DNA of 13,944 bases from Pseudomonadota bacterium. Lineage in GTDB: Bacteria; Pseudomonadota; Gammaproteobacteria; Xanthomonadales; Marinicellaceae. Made by a program: the position numbers and the translations under genes. Below are positions 6,888-13,944 of the stretch, piece by piece. Within the stretch, counting starts at the first letter, position 1. Every line of letters starts with the position of its first letter. The notes under the pieces were generated by a model, which worked only from the letters and a program-made list of their open reading frames with translations, had not been told where the DNA came from and did no database searches. The stretch covers positions 1 through 13,944 of the forward strand of contig QQUO01000031.1 in assembly GCA_008501575.1 (NCBI GenBank). Reading direction: 5' to 3'.

Positions 6888-9539
6888 TTACATATCATCC
6901 AGTAATTTATTGGCTTCTGACCGCTGGGCATCATTGCCCTCTGCCTTAACTTCATCCAGTAAGTTCTTGGCACCTTCGGTGTCACCCATTTCTATGTAGG
7001 CTTTGGCCAAATCTAATTTAGTCTCTATAACGTCACCTTCATCCATTAAATCGTCTAAACCTAAATCAATTTCATCATCCATATCGTCTTCTTCTTCATG
7101 GTCAGCTTCAAAAGCCGTGGTTTGGTCATCTTCGTCTAAACTTAATGATTCCTCAAAATCATCATCTTCTTCTGAATCATCCTCATCTTCTGAGTCATCG
7201 TCATCTTCTGAGTCATCGTCATCTTCTAAGTCATCGTCATCTTCTGAGTCTTCGTCATCGGAATCATCTAAACTTAATGACTCTTCAAAATCATCATCTG
7301 AAAAATCATCCTCTTGGTCGACCACTTGATCATCACTGTCTGCTTTGTGCAAATCATCAGCATCATCCAACTCATCCAAAAAGTCATCGTCTGAGAAGTC
7401 ATCTTCCTGATCATCATCAGAGGATTCAAGTTCATCTTCCAGTTCAGTTAGTTCTGCCTCTAAATCCAACACATCATCATCTATTGGCGACTGAATATCA
7501 TCAGCAGTGGTTAAATCATCATCTAAATCAGATAAATCAAAATCATCTTCAAAACTGTCATCGTCTTTAAATGGTGCCGGATCATATTCTCTGGTGGGCG
7601 TTTCATTATCTAACACACCCTCAAAATCATCACTTACTTTATCTTGCTCATCATCGAAATCAAATTCAAAGTCATCATCCGAATCATCGTCATTATCAAA
7701 ACCCAAAGAACTGTCTAACTCAGCCAGCACATCATCTTCTTCAGTGTCATCACCATAAGAATCAGTGTCTTGATCCTCTGACAGCTCATCATCCGCCTCA
7801 TCATCAACGGCAATCGCTGTGGTTATCAGGGTTTCCTTATCACCATCAAATTCATCATCGTCACCATCAATCGCCTCCTGTTGTTCGCCACGAGAAGATT
7901 TAATGTCGTCTAAGAAAGTACTGCCTTCAGCCAGGTCTTCTTCACCGCGTTTAAATAATCTGGGTAACAACACAAGCAGGAACAACACCACCAGACCAAT
8001 AATAACCCACAGTACATTTTGTTGAATCCAGTTAATCGCCGCTGTATACCAAGGCTCACTAACCCGCACCGGCTTTTGCGGTGTGGTTATGACTGGCTCC
8101 TCATCCACCTGCGCCATATCACTGCTGTCATCGACAATGGCCGAATCTTCTGTCAATGATGCTTCATCGTCAGTCAATAATTCTGAGTCTTCATCAGCGT
8201 CAACCAGGTCATCAGAAGCATCCGTGTCCCATACATCATCAGCCATGGTTTCATCAGTCATGGCTTCATCGCCATCTTCATCGACCATGGAATCAAAATT
8301 ACCTTCAGTTAAAGCATCATCCACGGTGGTGTCTTGCGCCATCTGGTTTTCCAAAGTGGCCAAATCATCGTCCTGTAATTCCAACGCAGATTGTTGTTCA
8401 TCAACAATACTTTCCAATTCAGAAACCCGTGATTTAAGCGCTTCTTTTTCACTGCGAACATTAAAGGCATCTTCATCACTTAATCCTGTGTCATCTGAAT
8501 CAGCAATATCACCTTCTGTTTGTTGGCTGTCGGCATCATCACCTTCACCACCTGATAACTTCACACCATAATCAATACCATCATCCACAGCCTCATCTTC
8601 AACGACCTGTGATTCAGTTTGAAAACTACTGTAAGTTTCATTGCTGGCTGCCCAACGGCTGTTATGGTCCTGAAATTCAGCCAGGGCCTGGCTGTAGGTC
8701 AGGTCATCAACTTGTTCAGCACCGGGCATTTGCAAGGTACTGCCCTTAATCATTTGATTGATGTTATTGTTTAAAAAGGCCTCTGGATTTTTATTATAAA
8801 TCGCCATCATCATTTGATGGGTACTGACATCACTTGATTTGTTTTGGTTGGCTATACGCCATAAAGTATCACCGGCTGCCACGTACACTTCATCGGCCCT
8901 AATAGAAACACTTTCAGAAACATTTTCATCCATGGGTGTTGCAACAACAAATTCACTGTCATCTGCTTCAGCCGCTTCTGTTTCCATGGCTTGATAAGCT
9001 TCATTTAAGTCCTGGCTGACTGGTGGGGTGTCTTCTTTCTGAGCCACGACCGCATCATCTTGCACCTCGGTCACGGTTTCGGTGACCGGTTGCGGGGGTT
9101 CGGCCTGGGTCACCGGCATACTCACTGTTCCACGGGTACTTGTTTGGTAACTCGGTGGATCTAATAACAGAGTAAATTCACGCAGGAAACGTCCATTGGC
9201 CCAAGTTACATCCAACAATAAAGACACAATGGGTTCGGAAACAGGACCATTTGAACGGACATTGATTTGATAAGGGTTGTCTTCATCCACCGATACCATG
9301 ATATTGCCGGGCACAAAGGATTTGTCTAAGCCCACTTTTTTATAATCATCGGCACTGGCTAATTTAACAGAGACCTGATCAATGGATTCATTGTCATTGG
9401 CTATAATATCTATGGTGGCATGCAACGATTCATCCAGGGATGAATTAACCTGAATTTTACCCATACCTAAAGACATTGTGTTCTGTGACACAAAAACCAG
9501 ACTAATAACCAGTGCCAAAATAATCAATTTGTGTTTCAT
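6888..9539 (-). CDS. fimV: FimV-type LysM inner-membrane protein with long acidic cytoplasmic tail
   Basis: FimV is a peptidoglycan-binding polar scaffold needed for type IV pilus function, twitching and polar signalling in pseudomonads. In order, the 883 residues show a signal peptide (1 to about 24) and the FimV N-terminal domain beginning LGMGKIQVNSSLDE, including VKLASADDY (58-66). A LysM-like segment follows (about 215-272, GDTLWRIANQN), then a coiled coil (about 362-402) and one membrane helix (about 508-527) followed by basic LFKR. An Asp/Glu-rich tail occupies about 532-835. The conserved C-terminal motif is KLDLAKAYIEMGDTEGAKNLLDEV (841-864, given as the TPR-like FimV domain). The tail contains tandem Asp/Glu/Ser repeats and two copies of FEESLSLD. 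Position between asd and truA matches FimV of P. aeruginosa. No pilus genes are adjacent. Long plus-strand frames here are shadows of GAT/GAA codons. Confidence 0.95.
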   Translation of the reverse strand: MKHKLIILALVISLVFVSQNTMSLGMGKIQVNSSLDESLHATIDIIANDNESIDQVSVKLASADDYKKVGLDKSFVPGNIMVSVDEDNPYQINVRSNGPVSEPIVSLLLDVTWANGRFLREFTLLLDPPSYQTSTRGTVSMPVTQAEPPQPVTETVTEVQDDAVVAQKEDTPPVSQDLNEAYQAMETEAAEADDSEFVVATPMDENVSESVSIRADEVYVAAGDTLWRIANQNKSSDVSTHQMMMAIYNKNPEAFLNNNINQMIKGSTLQMPGAEQVDDLTYSQALAEFQDHNSRWAASNETYSSFQTESQVVEDEAVDDGIDYGVKLSGGEGDDADSQQTEGDIADSDDTGLSDEDAFNVRSEKEALKSRVSELESIVDEQQSALELQDDDLATLENQMAQDTTVDDALTEGNFDSMVDEDGDEAMTDETMADDVWDTDASDDLVDADEDSELLTDDEASLTEDSAIVDDSSDMAQVDEEPVITTPQKPVRVSEPWYTAAINWIQQNVLWVIIGLVVLFLLVLLPRLFKRGEEDLAEGSTFLDDIKSSRGEQQEAIDGDDDEFDGDKETLITTAIAVDDEADDELSEDQDTDSYGDDTEEDDVLAELDSSLGFDNDDDSDDDFEFDFDDEQDKVSDDFEGVLDNETPTREYDPAPFKDDDSFEDDFDLSDLDDDLTTADDIQSPIDDDVLDLEAELTELEDELESSDDDQEDDFSDDDFLDELDDADDLHKADSDDQVVDQEDDFSDDDFEESLSLDDSDDEDSEDDDDLEDDDDSEDDDDSEDEDDSEEDDDFEESLSLDEDDQTTAFEADHEEEDDMDDEIDLGLDDLMDEGDVIETKLDLAKAYIEMGDTEGAKNLLDEVKAEGNDAQRSEANKLLDDM
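7171..7260 (-). repeat. 18-bp tandem repeat inside the fimV acidic tail (5 units)
   Basis: Five consecutive 18-bp units begin tctga/tctaa on the plus strand at 7171, 7189, 7207, 7225 and 7243; units 2 and 3 are identical and the others differ by one to three bases. On the coding strand each unit gives a six-residue Asp/Glu-rich block of the type DDDDSE. The unit is a multiple of three, so slippage changes tail length without a frameshift. Confidence 0.9.
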
Positions 9540-9582
9540 AATTTACCCGTGTATGTGGTGTTTGATACGACTTATTCATGCG

Positions 9583-9612
9583 ATAGTAACTAATTCTACA
9601 ATAAAATAGCAA
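9583..9612 (-). promoter_or_regulatory. Candidate fimV promoter
   Basis: In the 110-bp gap between asd and fimV the minus strand carries TTGCTA (9607-9612), an 18-base spacer and TACTAT (9583-9588), each four of six to the sigma-70 consensus. Transcription would start about 35 bases before the fimV ATG. A second possible -10, TAGAAT at 9593-9598, overlaps it. The gap is AT-rich, so chance matches are likely; the location is the main argument. Confidence 0.35.
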
Positions 9613-9649
9613 GAATTTAACTAAAAAATAACCGCTAAGCTGTTCTTTT

Positions 9650-10669
9650 TTACAGTATTTTCAATAATTTTTCCGCAATCTGGACACTATTTAAGGCGGC
9701 GCCTTTGCGGATATTGTCGGCCACAATCCACATATTCAGGCCATTGGGATAAGAGATGTCTTCTCGAATCCGACCGACGTAAACGGCGTCATTTCCGGCC
9801 GCGGTTAGCGCCGGTGACGGATAACGTAATTGTGCCGGATTATCGATAATTTCAATCCCGTCCATATCGGCCATTAATTGGCGCGCTTCCGGGGCGGTTA
9901 TTTTATCGCGGGTTTCAATATGCACCGCCTCGGCATGGCCGTAAAATACCGGTACCCGAACGCAAGTCGGATTCACTTGAATACTGCGGTCACCTAGTAT
10001 TTTTTGGGTTTCCCACACCATTTTCATTTCTTCACGGGTATAACCATTATCCTGAAAATCATCAATATGGGGAATCACATTAAAGGCGATTTGGCCGGAA
10101 AATACTTGCTGCTGCAATGGTTTGAAATTTAACAAACTCCGGGTTTGACTGGACAACTCATCAATACCTTGTTGACCGGCACCTGACACCGACTGATAAG
10201 TGGCCACATTAATGCGCTCAATCACAGCCGCTTTATGAATCGGCGCCAACGCCAGCACCATTTGAATGGTGGAGCAATTGGGGTTGGCAATTAAATAAGT
10301 ATCTTGATATCGATTGAGTTCTTCGCCATTGACTTCCGGCACCACCAAAGGCACATCTTCTTCGTTACGAAAATATGAGGTGTTATCGATGACCACGCAT
10401 TTAGCATCAGTGGCCCGCGCCGCATATTGCGCTGAAACCCGACTACCGGCGGTAAAAAAGGCCATATCAAAACCATTAAAATCAAATGTATCCAAAGGTT
10501 GTACGGTGATTGATTTCTTAGCAAACGTCATCACTTCACCGGCACTATTGGCACTCGCCAATAAGGCCAATTTGTTCACCGGAAATTCCCGCGATTCGAG
10601 TAATTCAAGAATCACCCGCCCCACCGCGCCGGTGGCGCCGACAATGGCAATATTTAAGTGTTTTTTCAT
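9650..10669 (-). CDS. asd: Aspartate-semialdehyde dehydrogenase
   Basis: Asd reduces beta-aspartyl phosphate with NADPH to aspartate semialdehyde, the branch point to lysine/diaminopimelate, threonine and methionine. The 339-residue protein has the nucleotide-binding GATGAVG at 11-17 and the catalytic Cys C132 in ANPNCST. It also shows VIDNTSYFR (93-101), SGAGQQGIDEL and a C-terminal RIREDIS segment. The intact Cys separates it from the inactive paralogue Usg often found beside asd; no usg is present here, and fimV follows directly. A Shine-Dalgarno AAGGA (10679-10683) overlaps the aroC stop codon, with a 9-base spacer to the ATG at 10669, so asd is read with aroC. Confidence 0.97.
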   Translation of the reverse strand: MKKHLNIAIVGATGAVGRVILELLESREFPVNKLALLASANSAGEVMTFAKKSITVQPLDTFDFNGFDMAFFTAGSRVSAQYAARATDAKCVVIDNTSYFRNEEDVPLVVPEVNGEELNRYQDTYLIANPNCSTIQMVLALAPIHKAAVIERINVATYQSVSGAGQQGIDELSSQTRSLLNFKPLQQQVFSGQIAFNVIPHIDDFQDNGYTREEMKMVWETQKILGDRSIQVNPTCVRVPVFYGHAEAVHIETRDKITAPEARQLMADMDGIEIIDNPAQLRYPSPALTAAGNDAVYVGRIREDISYPNGLNMWIVADNIRKGAALNSVQIAEKLLKIL

Positions 10670-10681
10670 GTGGTTAAATCC

Positions 10682-11758
10682 TTAGAATGCTTGATGGCTG
10701 CTGTTTATCTGGGCCTCATGACGCAGGCAGTGATCCATTAAAACCAAAGCCATCATGGCTTCAACAATGGGGGCGGCTCGAATACCGACACAAGGATCGT
10801 GCCGGCCTTTGGTGACCACGGTAACGGCCTCGCCTTGTTCATTGATACTTTGCGCCGGTAGACGTAGGGATGAGGTGGGTTTAAAAGCCACCCGCAGAGT
10901 TATGTCCTGACCGGTGGAAATACCGGCCAAAATACCGCCGGCATGGTTACTTTGAAATGCACCATCGATGATTTCATCCCGATGCACACTACCGGACTGG
11001 GCCACCGAGTCAAAACCGGCACCAATGTCCACACCCTTGGTGGCATTGATACTCATCATCGCCAAGGCCAGTTCAGCATCGAGTTTTCCGTACACCGGTT
11101 CGCCCCAACCGGCCGGCACATTCACCGCTTTGGCGCTGATACAGGCACCCACGGAATCACCGGATTTGCGGAGTTTGTGCATAAAGTCTTCTAATTCAGG
11201 GACCCGCTCAATCTCACCGGTAAAAAAAGGGCTGTCATCAATTTTGGACAAATCACCGATTGCCAATTGAATGTCACCGATCTGGGATAACCAGGCGGTG
11301 ATTTCGATGTTATGTTGATGCTTGAGCCATTTTTTGGCCAAAGCACCGGCGGCCACCCGCATGGTGGTTTCCCGTGCCGATGAACGCCCACCACCACGAT
11401 AATCACGGATGCCGTATTTTTTCCAATAGCTGTAATCACCATGACCCGGACGTATTTGCGTGGCGATATTACTGTAATCCTTACTTTTGGCATCGGTGTT
11501 TTCAATAATCAGTCCGATGGGATGACCGGTTGTTTTACCCTCAAAGACACCGCTGACTATTTGCACATCATCCTTCTCGCGCCGTTGTGAGGTGTGCTTT
11601 GAGCGGCCGGTGGCACGGCGTCGCAACTCATACTTGATTTCATCAACTGTTATTGGCATACCCGGCGGGAAGCCATCAAGAACACAACCAATGGTGGAAC
11701 CATGGGATTCACCAAAAGACGTGAAACGTAAGTTTTTTCCGAATGTATTATGAGACAT
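10682..11758 (-). CDS. aroC: Chorismate synthase
   Basis: AroC removes phosphate from 5-enolpyruvylshikimate-3-phosphate with reduced FMN to make chorismate, the precursor of aromatic amino acids and folate. The 358-residue product starts SHNTFGKNLRFTSFGESHG and carries the two catalytic histidines, H19 in GESHG and H106 in RPGHGDY. It also has the Arg-rich RRRATGRSKHTSQRREKD region and the signature RGGGRSSARET. The ATG at 11758 lies 11 bases inside the end of prmB, and no strong ribosome site is seen, suggesting coupling. asd starts 12 bases after its stop. The family and length are unambiguous. Confidence 0.98.
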   Translation of the reverse strand: MSHNTFGKNLRFTSFGESHGSTIGCVLDGFPPGMPITVDEIKYELRRRATGRSKHTSQRREKDDVQIVSGVFEGKTTGHPIGLIIENTDAKSKDYSNIATQIRPGHGDYSYWKKYGIRDYRGGGRSSARETTMRVAAGALAKKWLKHQHNIEITAWLSQIGDIQLAIGDLSKIDDSPFFTGEIERVPELEDFMHKLRKSGDSVGACISAKAVNVPAGWGEPVYGKLDAELALAMMSINATKGVDIGAGFDSVAQSGSVHRDEIIDGAFQSNHAGGILAGISTGQDITLRVAFKPTSSLRLPAQSINEQGEAVTVVTKGRHDPCVGIRAAPIVEAMMALVLMDHCLRHEAQINSSHQAF

Positions 11759-12653
11759 GCAACGCTATGAAGGCTTTAAAGTAAGGCTGGTACTTTATCA
11801 AATCTTGACGATTAAAAACACATATTCCTTGACCACCGTGATTAAATTCAAGCCACTGAAAAGGCACTTCCGGCAAGGCTGATTGCAAGGAGCTGTCACT
11901 GTACCCGACTTCTAAAAACAAATACCCGTCGGTATTGAGATATTGTGCCGCGGCGGCCAATATCTTAATCGGTAATAACAGACCATTAAGCGGGCTCACC
12001 AAAGCCATATCAGGTTCGTGGCTAAATTCAACGGGCAAATCAGCGTGTTCATCATCACCAACATAGGGCGGATTGGTGACAATTAAATCATATGTACCCT
12101 CAATATTTTGCCATAAATCAGATTCAATCAAAGTACAACGTGATGATAAATTCAATTGACGGGTATTGCTGGCTGCCACCTGTAAAGCCTCACTGGAAAT
12201 ATCGGCCAAATCCACATGGCTGTGTTGATAATAATGGGCGATGGCCAAACCGATACAACCACTGCCGGTACATAAATCCAACACCTGATTAACCTGAGTC
12301 ATGTCTAAATAAGGCCGAAAGCCTCGATCGATGAGTTCAGCAAACGGGGAGCGCGGAATGAGTACCCGCTCATCCACAGCAAATGTTAAACCGGCAAACA
12401 AAGCAAAGCCAACTAAATAACTCATCGGTCGTTTTAATTGAATGCGTTTAGCCATTAATTCATGGGCTTGTGCTTGTTGTTTTTTACTGACTGGATGATG
12501 AGCCATTGTGTTTAAAGTCTCAAAATCAACAACCAAAACCGCCATCAATAACAACACCACATCATCTTCAGCCGACACAGTCCCCTGACCAAAATAAACA
12601 TCCGCTTGCGATAGTTTACGAAGTAGTTGCTTGAATAATTCTGATAAGTGCAT
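11748..12653 (-). CDS. prmB: Ribosomal protein L3 N5-glutamine methyltransferase
   Basis: PrmB methylates a glutamine in ribosomal protein L3 (uL3) using S-adenosylmethionine and aids 50S assembly. With the ATG at 12653 the protein has 301 residues, close to the E. coli length. It shows VYFGQGT (19-25), VLIPRSPFAELID (97-109), the SAM-binding DLCTGSGCIGLA (126-137) and the catalytic NPPY (194-197). VYFGQGT and IPRSP favour PrmB over the release-factor enzyme PrmC. The frame continues upstream to a TTG at 12689, but a perfect TATAAT on this strand at 12681-12686 would put the transcript start after that codon, so the ATG is preferred. It is the first gene of the minus-strand block. Confidence 0.94.
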   Translation of the reverse strand: MHLSELFKQLLRKLSQADVYFGQGTVSAEDDVVLLLMAVLVVDFETLNTMAHHPVSKKQQAQAHELMAKRIQLKRPMSYLVGFALFAGLTFAVDERVLIPRSPFAELIDRGFRPYLDMTQVNQVLDLCTGSGCIGLAIAHYYQHSHVDLADISSEALQVAASNTRQLNLSSRCTLIESDLWQNIEGTYDLIVTNPPYVGDDEHADLPVEFSHEPDMALVSPLNGLLLPIKILAAAAQYLNTDGYLFLEVGYSDSSLQSALPEVPFQWLEFNHGGQGICVFNRQDLIKYQPYFKAFIALHVS

Positions 12654-12680
12654 ACTTGGATTAGCTGAATTCCCCAAAAC

Positions 12681-12690
12681 ATTATACAAT
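12681..12690. promoter_or_regulatory. Overlapping divergent -10 boxes for prmB and the SCO1-psd unit
   Basis: The 10 bases ATTATACAAT read as TATAAT on the minus strand (12681-12686), placing a start about 20 bases before the prmB ATG, and as TACAAT on the plus strand (12685-12690), placing a start about 45 bases before the SCO1 ATG. Neither has a good -35 at standard spacing. The minus-strand box is the stronger call. Confidence 0.45.
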
Positions 12691-12740
12691 GCCTGTTTTT
12701 AGATTAATTGGCAATATTTAATTAACCCTGGAGTTATTAC

Positions 12741-13340
12741 ATGCGGGTCTTGTTATCGGTATTTATTTTGTTGCTGTTGGTGGCTTGTCAAAATGACAAT
12801 GCAAACCGCATTCATGAACTTGAATTTCAAAGCCTCAAGGTCTTTCCTCAGCCACTGGCACTGGATGGCATTGAACTTATCAGTAAATCCGGCGACACCG
12901 TAACACTCGATGATTTAACCGGTCACTACAGCGTGCTGTTTTTTGGATTCACCCATTGCCCCGATGTCTGTCCCACCACCTTACTGGACATGCAAAAAAT
13001 CAACAAAAAACTCGAACAAGCAAATCAGCCGGCACCTCAATTTGTGTTTATTTCAGTTGACCCTGAACGCGACACACCACAGGCACTGAACGATTATATT
13101 GCATATTTCAATCCAGACTTTAAAGCTTATACAGCGGATGCCGAAAACTTAAAAAAACTGGCATCCCAACTCGGTGTCGCCTATCAAGTTGAAGACCATG
13201 AGCCCGGCGATAAAACCTATCAAGTGGATCACACCGCTGCCTGGTTTGTGCTTAATCAAGCGGCGCAACGGGTGGGTATTTTCACCACCCCCCATGATGT
13301 TGACATCATCTCCGCAGACTTACAACAACTGGTGCAATAA
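12741..13340 (+). CDS. SCO1/SenC-family copper-binding lipoprotein
   Basis: SCO proteins bind copper and help load the CuA centre of cytochrome c oxidase, or act as thiol-disulfide reductants for it. The 199-residue precursor has a short hydrophobic signal ending in the lipobox LVAC with the lipidated Cys at residue 16, so it should be anchored in a membrane facing the periplasm. The thioredoxin-like fold shows the metal-binding CPDVC (C73, C77), SVDPERDTP and the distant His ligand H164 in YQVDHTAAWF, so all three copper ligands are present. GGAG at 12730-12733, seven bases before the ATG, supports the start. No oxidase genes are adjacent; psd follows with a one-base overlap. Confidence 0.95.
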   Translation: MRVLLSVFILLLLVACQNDNANRIHELEFQSLKVFPQPLALDGIELISKSGDTVTLDDLTGHYSVLFFGFTHCPDVCPTTLLDMQKINKKLEQANQPAPQFVFISVDPERDTPQALNDYIAYFNPDFKAYTADAENLKKLASQLGVAYQVEDHEPGDKTYQVDHTAAWFVLNQAAQRVGIFTTPHDVDIISADLQQLVQ

Positions 13341-13944
13341 TGCGTAAAATAGCCTTGCTTTTTCAATATATTCTGCCCCATCGCCTGCTGTCTCGTTTAA
13401 TGTATTATTTGATGCGGATTCGATTGAAATCAATTAAAAACTTCACCATTAAAACCATGGTCAAGAAGTTTGACATTAACCTCGACGAGGCCGCCGACTC
13501 TGATTTTGATGCTTACCCACATTTTAATGCTTTTTTTACCCGTGCCTTAAAGCCCGATGCCCGTCCCATCGATGCCCGCCCGGAACACATCGTGTCACCG
13601 GTGGATGGGGTTATCTCACAATTGGGTAAAATTAAGAAAGGTCGAATTATCCAGGCCAAAAACCACAGTTACAGTGTTAAAGAACTGTTGGCCACCGAAA
13701 TTGATGCCGATTATCGCGATGGCCAATTTATCACCATTTACTTATCACCCCGTGACTATCATCGTATGCATGCGCCTTTAGATTGCCGCCTCAAAAGCAT
13801 GCGTCATATACCGGGACGCTTATTTAGTGTGGCTGATTGGACTGTCCAAGAAATCCCACAACTTTTTGCCCGTAACGAGCGCTTGGTTAATCACCTGGAA
13901 ACCGCTATGGGACCGGTGGCTTATATTTATGTGGGTGCCATTTT
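13340..13944 (+). CDS. psd: Phosphatidylserine decarboxylase, 3'-truncated by the window
   Basis: Psd converts phosphatidylserine to phosphatidylethanolamine at the inner membrane using a self-generated pyruvoyl group. The frame opens at the ATG at 13340, sharing its A with the SCO1 stop (TAATG), and stays open for 201 codons to the window end. Visible marks are FNAFFTRALKPDARPI (62-77), SPVDG with the proteolysis-triad Asp D89, and YHRMHAP with the active-site His at 144, matching D90 and H147 of E. coli. PGRLFSVA and the end AYIYVGAI are also typical. The LGST cleavage motif that yields the pyruvoyl serine lies beyond the edge, so integrity of the enzyme cannot be judged. The ribosome site is poor, suggesting translation coupled to the SCO1 gene. 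Confidence 0.96.
   Translation, partial: MRKIALLFQYILPHRLLSRLMYYLMRIRLKSIKNFTIKTMVKKFDINLDEAADSDFDAYPHFNAFFTRALKPDARPIDARPEHIVSPVDGVISQLGKIKKGRIIQAKNHSYSVKELLATEIDADYRDGQFITIYLSPRDYHRMHAPLDCRLKSMRHIPGRLFSVADWTVQEIPQLFARNERLVNHLETAMGPVAYIYVGAI

Noticed and set aside
7003..8571. Several plus-strand frames rich in Ser or His over fimV (7003-7329, 7145-7570, 7507-7758, 8083-8571)
   Set aside because: They are reverse-complement or frame shadows of the Asp/Glu codons of the fimV tail. The fimV frame has clear family domains at both ends.
9540..9649. Intrinsic terminator after asd
   Set aside because: There are T-runs but no stem longer than about four base pairs next to them.
13557..13781. 74-residue plus-strand frame near the right edge
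   Set aside because: It lies in another frame within psd, whose own frame has conserved active-site motifs.

Overview
The window looks like a chromosomal housekeeping region of a gammaproteobacterium with a moderate-to-low GC genome. The minus-strand order prmB-aroC-asd-fimV-truA-trpF-trpB-trpA-accD-folC is the main evidence. The core asd-fimV-truA-trpF-accD-folC is known from pseudomonads. From memory, the version with prmB-aroC ahead of asd and trpBA between trpF and accD resembles xanthomonad-like lineages. The AT-leaning base composition suggests a lower-GC relative of those (for example Marinicella-like), but that placement is inference. I see no mobile element, tRNA, rRNA or CRISPR array.

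Layout: (1) Positions 2-994, plus strand, hold the 3' end of a gene for a highly repetitive, disordered protein built from two different pentapeptide arrays. It ends at a perfect 14-bp stem-loop terminator (1018-1053). (2) Positions 1250-12653, minus strand, form one long co-oriented block. In transcription order it encodes PrmB (ribosomal protein L3 glutamine methylation), AroC (chorismate synthase), Asd (aspartate-semialdehyde dehydrogenase), FimV (polar/pilus-associated inner-membrane protein with a giant acidic tail), TruA (tRNA pseudouridine synthase), TrpF, TrpB and TrpA (late tryptophan synthesis), AccD (acetyl-CoA carboxylase beta subunit) and FolC (folylpolyglutamate synthase). Most junctions are overlaps or gaps of a few bases. 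The larger breaks are before fimV (110 bp), before truA (about 50 bp, holding an inverted repeat) and before accD (41 bp), so these are the likely sites of internal promoters or processing. (3) From 12741, plus strand and divergent from prmB, come a SCO1/SenC-type copper lipoprotein and phosphatidylserine decarboxylase (psd, cut by the window end). They are coupled through a one-base TAATG overlap.

Most of the block is amino-acid, folate and lipid precursor metabolism plus translation-related modification: chorismate from AroC feeds tryptophan and folate synthesis, which TrpFBA and FolC serve. The unusual parts are the two-array pentapeptide protein at the left edge, which sits where dedD/cvpA/purF would be expected after folC, and the acidic tail of FimV with its own 18-bp tandem repeat. 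I did not find a convincing new multi-gene system.
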